NCBI GenBank assembly: GCA_028455995.1
Contig: JABELC010000013.1
Coordinates: forward strand, 806,001-870,000
DNA from: Scleromitrula shiraiana
Lineage: Eukaryota; Ascomycota; Leotiomycetes; Helotiales; Sclerotiniaceae
Direction: 5' to 3'
DNA: 64,000 nt
Shown piece by piece: positions 56,441-64,000 of this stretch. Each line of letters opens with the position of its first letter. The first letter of the stretch is position 1. The notes under the pieces are model-generated. The model ran no database searches. It was not told the DNA's origin and worked only from the letters and a program-made list of their open reading frames with translations. The position numbers were made by a program, and so were the translations under genes.

Positions 56441-59194
56441 ATATGATATGATATATATAGTATGTTATGGATTATTTATTATATTATTAGTGTGATGAGT
56501 TATTAGTTAATAAGTTATTTCATTAGTTATTAGATATTAGTTTGGGTTATTGGATTAACTTGGTTAATTTAGTTAATTTGGTTTTACTATATAAAAAAAA
56601 TAAAATTATAGAAGTACTAGATTTTGGGTTGAAAAAGCACAGTCAAAGTCAATGTAATTTTGGGTTGAAAGAGCACAGTCAAAGTCAACGTAGTAATAAT
56701 AATAATAATAATAATAATTATAATTATAATTATAATTAACTTAAGTAGTCAATTATTATTGTAGGTAAAAAAGCAACATTCAAATTAAAGAACCTTTTTT
56801 GCCATTCGCCATTTGGCTTTCAATATATTATATCTTGGCATCTAACTACACATCCCCTTTCCCCTCACTTTATTAGGTACTACATACTAGGATGAGTACA
56901 TGAGGTATGTAGGGTAAGGTATACATCACATCCATACTATATACCTACATACTATGTACATACATAAGCATAAGCATAAGCATAAGTACCTACATCACCG
57001 ACAACACACAACAGAATCTATAAAAAAAAAAGAGACAAATGAAAAATATCATGTATTCATGTATTCATGTATTCATGTATTCATGCTACTTACTACCCAC
57101 TACCTGTGGATATCATGCTAAATATTTATACGTATATGTATATCTCTACTGTACCTATAATAACTATAGCTCTTGAGGATATTTCGGTATTTCATTTCAC
57201 TCTTCCCTTTTATATCAATCACATCACACTAACTGGATCCGTCTGCAAGCCTCCCATCCTATCCCATCTCATCTGCAGGACCACGAGTGTAATCTTATCC
57301 CGACTTTTCCTTTTCTTGGAATTTTCCTTCTTTTCTAAAAAAAATTTATTCCTTTCATGTTGTTCTATATATTTATTTCACTGCATATACCTCCGTACAT
57401 ACGTAAATACGTAAAGTAGCTACGTATTCGATTGGAAATCATGTATTACGTATGTAGGTACAGTAGACCAGGACATTTGTTATGAGTATGGCCCCATATT
57501 CATATCACTCTAATATCAGTGCCTGCGGACATCTATATATGTGTGTATAATACAGCAAGCAGTAAGATGTCTATAAAAAGAGCCGGTATTCCCATCACAT
57601 CCACTTCAACCATCCATCCATCCATCCATCCACATAATTCCCGTCAGTCATTACCAACCATCTATTTAATCACTCACTCACTCACTCACTCAATCAGCCA
57701 TCTCTCTCTCTCCTTCTCTCCCTCTTCTCCGTCCCTTCTCCCCTCCACCTCACTCGCCTCACCCAGCCAATCCTCTTTTCGTGCAACCACAACACCAGTA
57801 TATCAACCACATATCTCACTAACTCACCACGCTTGCGTACTCCCTCCGCAGATTAGTTTTAACTAAATGTATACTCTAGAAAAATCCTGATCTGTTATCT
57901 ACATAGTACATACCTACTCTGATCTCAAAGAAAGATAACCCCTCGGGAATTATCATCCATCATCCATCATCCATCATTTATACGTAGATATCACCAAACA
58001 CTACCTAAATAAGCATACTCCATATACAAATCTATATCCATTTCCAATCAACAAGACAAACAAAACAAAAACATAATAACAATAAGAACAAAAACAACAT
58101 CCAATACTATACTATACTATACTATATACTGGAACTACCCATCCGTCAATAATCTTTATCTCTATCCCCAAGCCCTTTCTTCTCTTCCTTTCTTTCACAA
58201 GCCCAACTACATACCATACCATACCACAAAAAACAACCCCTCATTCACTCATTCATTCACTCACCCACTCACTCATTCACTCACCCATTCACCCAAACCC
58301 CAAACCCAAATCTCGATTCCATTTTCCTCCCACCAAAAGCCCCAACCCTCAAAAAAGATCCGATGTGGCGATTTTCCCCCCCTCACTCCCTCCCTCCTTG
58401 AAAGGATCATCGCTACCTCTCCATCCCATTCATTCGGCTATTCATTGCCACCACTTGCGCAAAATATCCCTTTCCCTTCTACATGCATGCGTTCATATAG
58501 CAGATGTAGTTACGGTAGTCGTAATAAATACTCGAACAAAATATAGCGATAAATAATAATAAATATAGCCGCTTTTATTGTACATTTAAAGAAATGAATA
58601 AATATATATATAAATAAACGCCCAACGTGTCCGCACAGCGGTAGGAACGAAGAAGATAGATACGTAGATACGTAGATACGTAGATGATCTCTGCAAGGAC
58701 ATCCCTTGATCCCGCCTCGACTCGATTTTGAGCGCGGTAATCGATTTAATTCAATCTAACCACGTGGTATATATATATATCACGTTATGTTCTATAGGAG
58801 GCCGGGGACCAGCTGAACGAAATCCAATGTCATATCTCGGTATCTATTTGTAGTGGGTTTTCTATCGCTATTGCTATTCTCATCTACGTACGGTATCGTT
58901 GATACTCTTGGATATTCCTTCCATCCGTAAACGCCATGCACGCTATCCTATGCTACGCTATGCTTTCTATGTATGCCTATGCTTGTTCCATCCGCTGCTG
59001 CGATTCTTGGGTGAGATTAGATCAGATTAGATCAGATCAGATCGTATCAAAATATAAATAGCAATTTAGGTGGATTGTCCTTACTCTCTCTTGATTTTGA
59101 TCTCTTTGATATGAAATTTAGATCTTTGATATCATCCTCGCATTCGACTCGACTTGACTCTCGATATATACGTCGTATGGATTATCGAAATCAC
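56441..59194. other. Intergenic, AT-rich then simple-repeat rich
   Basis: No gene supported. Holds a 36-bp tandem duplication at 56621-56692, AAT/AATT runs at 56695-56740, CATGTATT octamers at 57050-57085, CCATCCAT and CACTCACT runs at 57610-57690 and ATTCACTC-type repeats at 58240-58300. The last part is the 3' side of the sideroflexin gene. Confidence 0.5.
56621..56692 (+). repeat. 36-bp tandem duplication
   Basis: Two adjacent units starting ATTTTGGGTTGAAA and ending GTCAAAGTCAAYGTA differ at two positions, both transitions. Confidence 0.85.
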
Positions 59195-60445
59195 TCAAAT
59201 GCCCCTGTTAAAAACCACCTTTCCACCATCACCTCCCTTACCCCAGAACTCCTCTTCCAATGACGAAGCATCCACACTCTGCCTCTGAGGAAAAGCCGCC
59301 AAAGCAAATGGTAAAGCAAAAAGACTCGTACCGAGAATCAATCCCAAATTAATCGGCAACGTAAGTCTAGGATTCCTCTTCAAGAACTCTTTCTTCTGTA
59401 ACCTCACCAAGATCAAAGGCGGGATAATCATAATGGGCGAACTGTTCAATACTCGACTCACGGCCGTCTCGGATACTGCAAGAGTTGCTGCTTTCCTGCT
59501 CTTTCCGAGAGATGCTACCTCGGATTCGGACTTGCCTTCTGCGGCGAGCTTGGCTTTGTCGGATTCGGAGAGGACGGGGTAGACGTCGATACCTTGTCTG
59601 ATTTCCTCTCCTCTCATTAGGAAAACGTTTAGGGCTCCGGCACTGGCAACTGCGGCGAATGGAACGAGTCTTGTGAGTATTATTTTTGTTCCTGGACTAA
59701 CGTTTTTTAATCTGGGAACGAGAGCATTGAGACCGAGTGCAACACCGCATGAAGCTCCAACGGCGAGGAAGTATGATTGTGCCATTTTGGATATGGATAA
59801 TGGGGTTGATTTGTTGGCGTTTGCATTGTTGATCGCAACATTGAGAGATTGGTTCGTTATTTGCCATAGTAAAGTTCCTGTTACCTGGCAGATGGATGTT
59901 AGTCATGATTATATATTAAGAGTCGTTTAGGATTTCTTACTCCGAGACCTGGTGTGAGCATACCAGCGGTAACAACCAAATTCGATATAGCAAAACATGA
60001 CATTCGAAATGGGAGGAAAACCGGTTCACCAGTATCTAAAAATATGAGTCATTTGTTCCACCAATTCGCAGATTCCTACGCACCAGGATGTAATGTAGAA
60101 TCGACAATTTTCTTCGCACTCCATAACTCCGGACTCATCTCCCTAAGTTTTCCCTGCTTATAACTTGTGATAAGGTTCTTCGCATGCTCCAATCCCGCAT
60201 TGTTGACTAGTAATGTTCTGTTCCACAATTAGTATGATGTTTAAAGCCTCACAATGGCTATGATAAAATGATTGTTGCGAAATTGAAGTGCCATACACCT
60301 TTTTGGGTGAAAACACAAAACAAGCTCAAGTTCCTCCTCACCTAGGGTCTGATATATTCGCAGAGTGCATCACTCGGCCCCAGTATGTGTTGAGATCATA
60401 CTGAGAAGCAGGCAATTCTCGATTTCCTGGGAGAGATGCCGACAT
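59195..60445 (-). CDS. FSF1: Sideroflexin, mitochondrial inner-membrane carrier (FSF1-like)
   Basis: Minus-strand exons 60445-60342, 60217-60084, 60035-59941 and 59884-59195: 1023 nt, 340 aa, matching the family length. Introns are 124, 48 and 56 nt and phases agree. The protein starts MSASLPGNRELPASQYDLNT, followed by YWGRVMHSANISDPRTLLV. LREMSPELWSAKKIVDSTLH and DTGEPVFLPFRMSCF come next, then a membrane segment. The signature LLWQITNQSLNVAINNANAN precedes KSTP. Further hydrophobic segments surround YFLAVGASCGVALGLNALVP and PIMIIPPLILVRLQKKEF. The end carries FPQRQSVDASSLEEEF, the conserved C-terminal motif. Sideroflexins transport serine and related small molecules across the mitochondrial inner membrane; the substrate here is inferred from the family. 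There is no cleavable presequence, as is normal. Confidence 0.93.
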
Positions 60446-61647
60446 TGTTGGTGATGGTCGAATGAGGGGTATTCGATCTACCTTTTATCAATGGATATGA
60501 TAACAAGGTCTGCGGACAAACAATAGATGGATGTGTGCAAATTCCTCTTAGATTGTATAAATCAATCAATTGGGAAGTTTGTGTCACACACAGACCAAGA
60601 GCGGTGAATTTCGAGGGTTTGGGGAAGTTTGCAATTAATAAATGTGAGTACAAGAGCTTCCAAATTATTTTTTGGACGATAAGCCCTCCGATCTCGCTTC
60701 ATTGCTGGGAATCGTCAAAGATTACAACAAAGAAAGCTTATCGCAATCAATATAAAAGCTATATATAGATTTTGGAGAAAATCATAATTGATTGTATACT
60801 TTAGTAAGTAGTAAATGTTTTTTTCTCTTTTATATGTCAGTTATATGTTCTGGGTATCGTTGTTTCCAAGAAGTCTTGATATACAGCTTGGTACTTACCA
60901 ATAATCCATCACTTTATCTCGACAGGAGACTCTTGATTCCCCTGTCACTGTAATGTTGGCCATACAATACATACCTCAGCCAAGGCAGCTTATACTTTCA
61001 TAAGAGTCCAAATCTCTAGAGAGAGAGAGAGCTCACCTATCTCGAAGTAAGCATATAACGAGAGTATCTGCCCGTTCAATGTTTTCATCTTGTTGGCCCA
61101 TGTTTCATGTAGCCAGGTCGGGGACAAGCCGTCAGTTCCGCTGCAAGATCTTCCATCGATCGAGAGAGGATTACTAGAGAAGCAGTGATCAGATTCAAGT
61201 CGGACTGATAAGCTGACAGAGCAATGCAAAAGTAACAGTCAAGTAGAAACACAGCAGATAATGTCTACATGCACTGAATGGTGCTCTCTCAATAAGATGT
61301 CAAGGTCATCCTATTTGAGACAAACGAACTTTCGTAGCTTTTTGATATATGCTACTACAGTACTCGGAATCCATGGCATGTAAATCGAATTGGTACAGCA
61401 ATTTGTACATCTTAACGAGATTGTTTGTTCTACGTGCGGCTGGCTATATCTACTTGCTGTCAATATATGCAAAACATATCAGGCTAGTCAGTTACATGTC
61501 CATTGTCCGATTAGCCAACACACGAGTTGCACCGGATATTTGTAAACCTTTCAAGAACAACATGCCCCGCCAATCGTAGAACAGTATCACAGATATTTAC
61601 ATTAGCTCTAGCAGCACATCTCCGGTACAACAGTCCGGCCAACTTCT
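60446..61647. other. Intergenic, promoter side of sideroflexin
   Basis: No supported ORF. Ordinary base composition with a short GA run near 61018-61032. Confidence 0.45.
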
Positions 61648-63945
61648 AGATATGCAACAAAACTTCTAAACCATGGAGTTTCAGCATCCGGATACCACGA
61701 TGTCTTCAAAAATGCCCGCCAATTTCAACGTCTGACACAATTCTGACACTGGATTGCGGAAGGAAGCTATTGAGATTGCCCGCTATTCGTTCTCTTTTGC
61801 CCGTCGGCCAGGCCACTCCGCGTATGTGGACATGTTACACAACCAAACAATTCATTCAATCCGCCAAAAATGAAACGTTCTGTGTTGACATCCAGAAACA
61901 ATTATCCGGTTATTATATATATCGGAGCGGTGTGTATATATGATAACGGAGCTCTCGGACGACCAGGAGTAGCTATGGGTTTATTGTTATGATCTGCAAT
62001 ACAACATACCCCTTGAAATGGTGTGGTGGGTGATGTTGTGCGCAGCGTTACATGCCGAGGATTTATATGAGTTGGTTCGTTTAAGCTTATTCATCTGCCT
62101 GGAGGAAGTTGAAAATAAACTGACATAGAGTGATGTTGGTTGAATCATTTTCCCGGGCAGTTTTGTCCCTTAACTGCTCTCTGGTTTCTGCAAAAAAAAG
62201 AGAAGCTCAAAGCTCTTGGTGTACTATTCCATATGCTCTTGAAATCTTCAATCAGGGCCAAGTGGATCTATGAGATGAGAGGCAATAGGGTAGTTTTGCA
62301 CCCAGTGTATTCTCTCAAAGATTCATGATGCACAATACGTATGTAAAATTCAATAGCAGGAAAAAGTTTGTACCCAGAAAGATATTTACAATCTCAAAAT
62401 TGGAGCAAGATATTTGTCCGGCCCAAGCTTCTCGGAAATAGTCAGTGCGAATATTCCCAACAAGGCAGGATATTCATCCCATATATTTCTCCGTTGTCGA
62501 AAAGCGTGCCTCAATTTTCGAACCGCTGCTACGTATTCTCAAGACAGATCTATGTAGTTGACGCATGTTGTTAATAAACGTGTTACTCGAATCTTTTTGT
62601 TGCATATCTCAGGAAAATAATTTCTCCAAAACGTGGCGAGCTGCTACAAATCGAATGATGTTCTAGACCTTATGCAATGAGGGTTCGGGAATTGTATGCC
62701 GAATTTCATGCATGGCCAATCATAGGAGGAGCTTTCTGGTCTGTGGGCTATCTTGTTTCTTGTGGGAGGGGAACTGGCATGACTTCGTGAAAGATAGATC
62801 GATATTACCTCTTAAACATGGTCTTCATTGCGAGGATACTTCTCGGGCCATCTCGTCCCCTTCCCTCAGCTGTAGATATTCCCCGTCTCGAACAAACGCA
62901 CTAATAGGACGAGAACAAAAAGGTTTTGTTGTATATCTCAAAAGGAAAAGTGCTTTTCCACCAACCCCAAATTTTGGCGGGTTTTCCTAGAAACTGCAGT
63001 TTTCAAGCTGTAGATCTATCTCATAACCTTTGACCAGGCGGGATTTTCAAAAACACAAAATAGGAAACTGTGCTCTACTTTGGATCTCCTCATGTTCATC
63101 GGATACTAAATCTTCAAAAGTTTTGTTGCATGTCGTAAGAAAAAAAAGTACTTTTCTACCAATTTTGATTCTTGAAGATTTTCGCAAAAACTATATTTTT
63201 GTACTCAGAGACCTGTTTTATACCCCCACACCAGACAAAATATCTCCCAGTATAGTGTGTGAGAAGATATTTGAGTTTGAAGTTTTTTAATATTCCTCTC
63301 ATTCAAGAGTTTTGTTGCACGCCTGAAAAAAAAAGGGAGTGGAAAAGTACTTTTCAACCGGTCCCAATTTCAACATACAATATTTGCTGGAGCTGGTAAA
63401 TATGGAGACAGAGATGGCTTTTATATATCTGGGCCGGTTAGAATAGCACTGGCTACCATGCTGCAGACGATATTCATATCTGAGGTTATTGATATACCGT
63501 TTTGCTGCATGTTTCAATATTTAGAAGCACTTTCAATGAATATCTAAGAAGGGGTTTCATCAAGTTTCGTTGCATATCCGAAATTTCTAATTCACCATGT
63601 CTATTCTGTGGGTTTTGTTGCATATCTCAATCGAAGTCCTTTGTTTTATCAGATGTCTCTTGGCATTTCTTAAGGGTTAGTTGTATGTCTGGAACTCTTC
63701 ATTTGGTACGTAGAAATCCACGACGACCTCGTCGTCGTCAAGAGTCGTCGCTCAGACATGCAACAAAACTTTACAAAAAAGGAAATCTAGATCTCGAGTC
63801 TCACTTTCACTTCAAATGATCTTGATCATTATCAATATGTATCTGAGTTCCTTTTCTCATATGAGCTTTTTGCATATCTATCCGATGACGCTGTCGTTAA
63901 ATCCTGAATCTCTCTTTTTATCAAAAGTTTCCTTGCATGTCTTAT
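61648..63945. repeat. Repeat field III: TTTTGTTGCATATCT words, mostly plus orientation
   Basis: Copies or close variants begin near 61648 (minus), 62594, 62924, 63120, 63310, 63500, 63565, 63613, 63676 (decayed), 63754 (minus), 63866 and 63927. Two copies near the right edge are degenerate. The field runs to the window edge and probably continues. No ORF inside has a family signature. Confidence 0.75.
62924..63500 (+). repeat. Diverged tandem repeat with a period of about 190-197 bp
   Basis: Three consecutive units start with the TTTTGTTGCATATCT word (62924, 63121, 63310). In each, after 15-30 bp, a palindrome-like AAAAGTACTTTT (AAAAGTGCTTTT in the first) is followed by an ACCAA- or ACCGG-like box. 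The rest of each unit is poorly conserved. The next word, at 63500, keeps the spacing. Confidence 0.6.
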
Positions 63946-64000
63946 ACAACGAAATTGTCGTTCAAGGCCTGGGGGCAAGGGTTCCTCCTAACAATAGTAG

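Noticed and set aside
56542..56739. 65-codon frame with a GLKxHSQSQ repeat
   Set aside because: Translation of the 36-bp tandem duplication followed by an AAT microsatellite.
33329..63945. CRISPR-like array formed by the recurring 15-nt word
   Set aside because: The word occurs in both orientations with uneven spacing, no cas genes are present, and the host is a eukaryote.

Overview
The window looks like a filamentous ascomycete, most likely a leotiomycete of the Botrytis/Sclerotinia kind. Coding regions are split by short GT-AG introns, mostly 50-140 nt, and the families are typical of ascomycetes: fungal SUR2, an AIM3/BBC1-like actin-patch protein, a LAMMER kinase, an ankyrin NLR and Zn2Cys6 factors. 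A 6.7 kb block has been driven almost to pure A+T by what looks like repeat-induced point mutation (RIP). Species assignment is inference; nothing in the sequence names it. Exon joins were worked out by hand from splice signals, reading-phase agreement and family resemblance recalled from memory.

Layout. 1-12 kb is gene-poor: a small basic protein (1.9-2.9 kb), a membrane-protein fragment (3.6-4.3 kb), a short-chain dehydrogenase (7.0-8.2 kb), two copies of a short coding-like segment (8.7 and 9.1 kb), then a repeat field at 10.1-12.0 kb. 12.3-20.2 kb holds three conserved genes: AIM3/BBC1-like, TCTP and SUR2 sphingolipid hydroxylase. 20.2-27.4 kb is a 7 kb tract with microsatellites and no supported gene. 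27.4-29.4 kb encodes a protein with a glycogen-binding-like (CBM48/AMPK-beta type) N-terminus. 30.5-31.7 kb is a broken Zn2Cys6-type transcription factor. 34.3-39.0 kb is a seven-exon NLR (STAND) protein with ankyrin repeats. 40.7-49.0 kb is the most gene-dense part: a small tail-anchored candidate, an uncharacterised 530-aa protein, long-form tRNase Z and a LAMMER kinase. 49.8-56.4 kb is a RIP-destroyed LTR element. 59.2-60.4 kb is sideroflexin. The last 2.4 kb is a second large repeat field.

The least explained signal is a 15-nt word, TTTTGTTGCATATCT, and its reverse complement. It recurs with small variation more than 25 times in three separate non-coding fields (10.1-12.0, 33.4-33.7 and 61.6-64.0 kb), and I did not see it in the gene-bearing parts between them. 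Sequence around it differs from field to field, yet copies are regularly spaced: roughly 220 bp in the first field and 190 bp in the last. The second item of note is the NLR, whose Walker A loop is encoded largely by a 25-nt microexon. Most other genes are conserved housekeeping functions: translation and tRNA processing, sphingolipid hydroxylation, actin patch, mitochondrial transport and kinase signalling. They do not form an obvious cluster or pathway.
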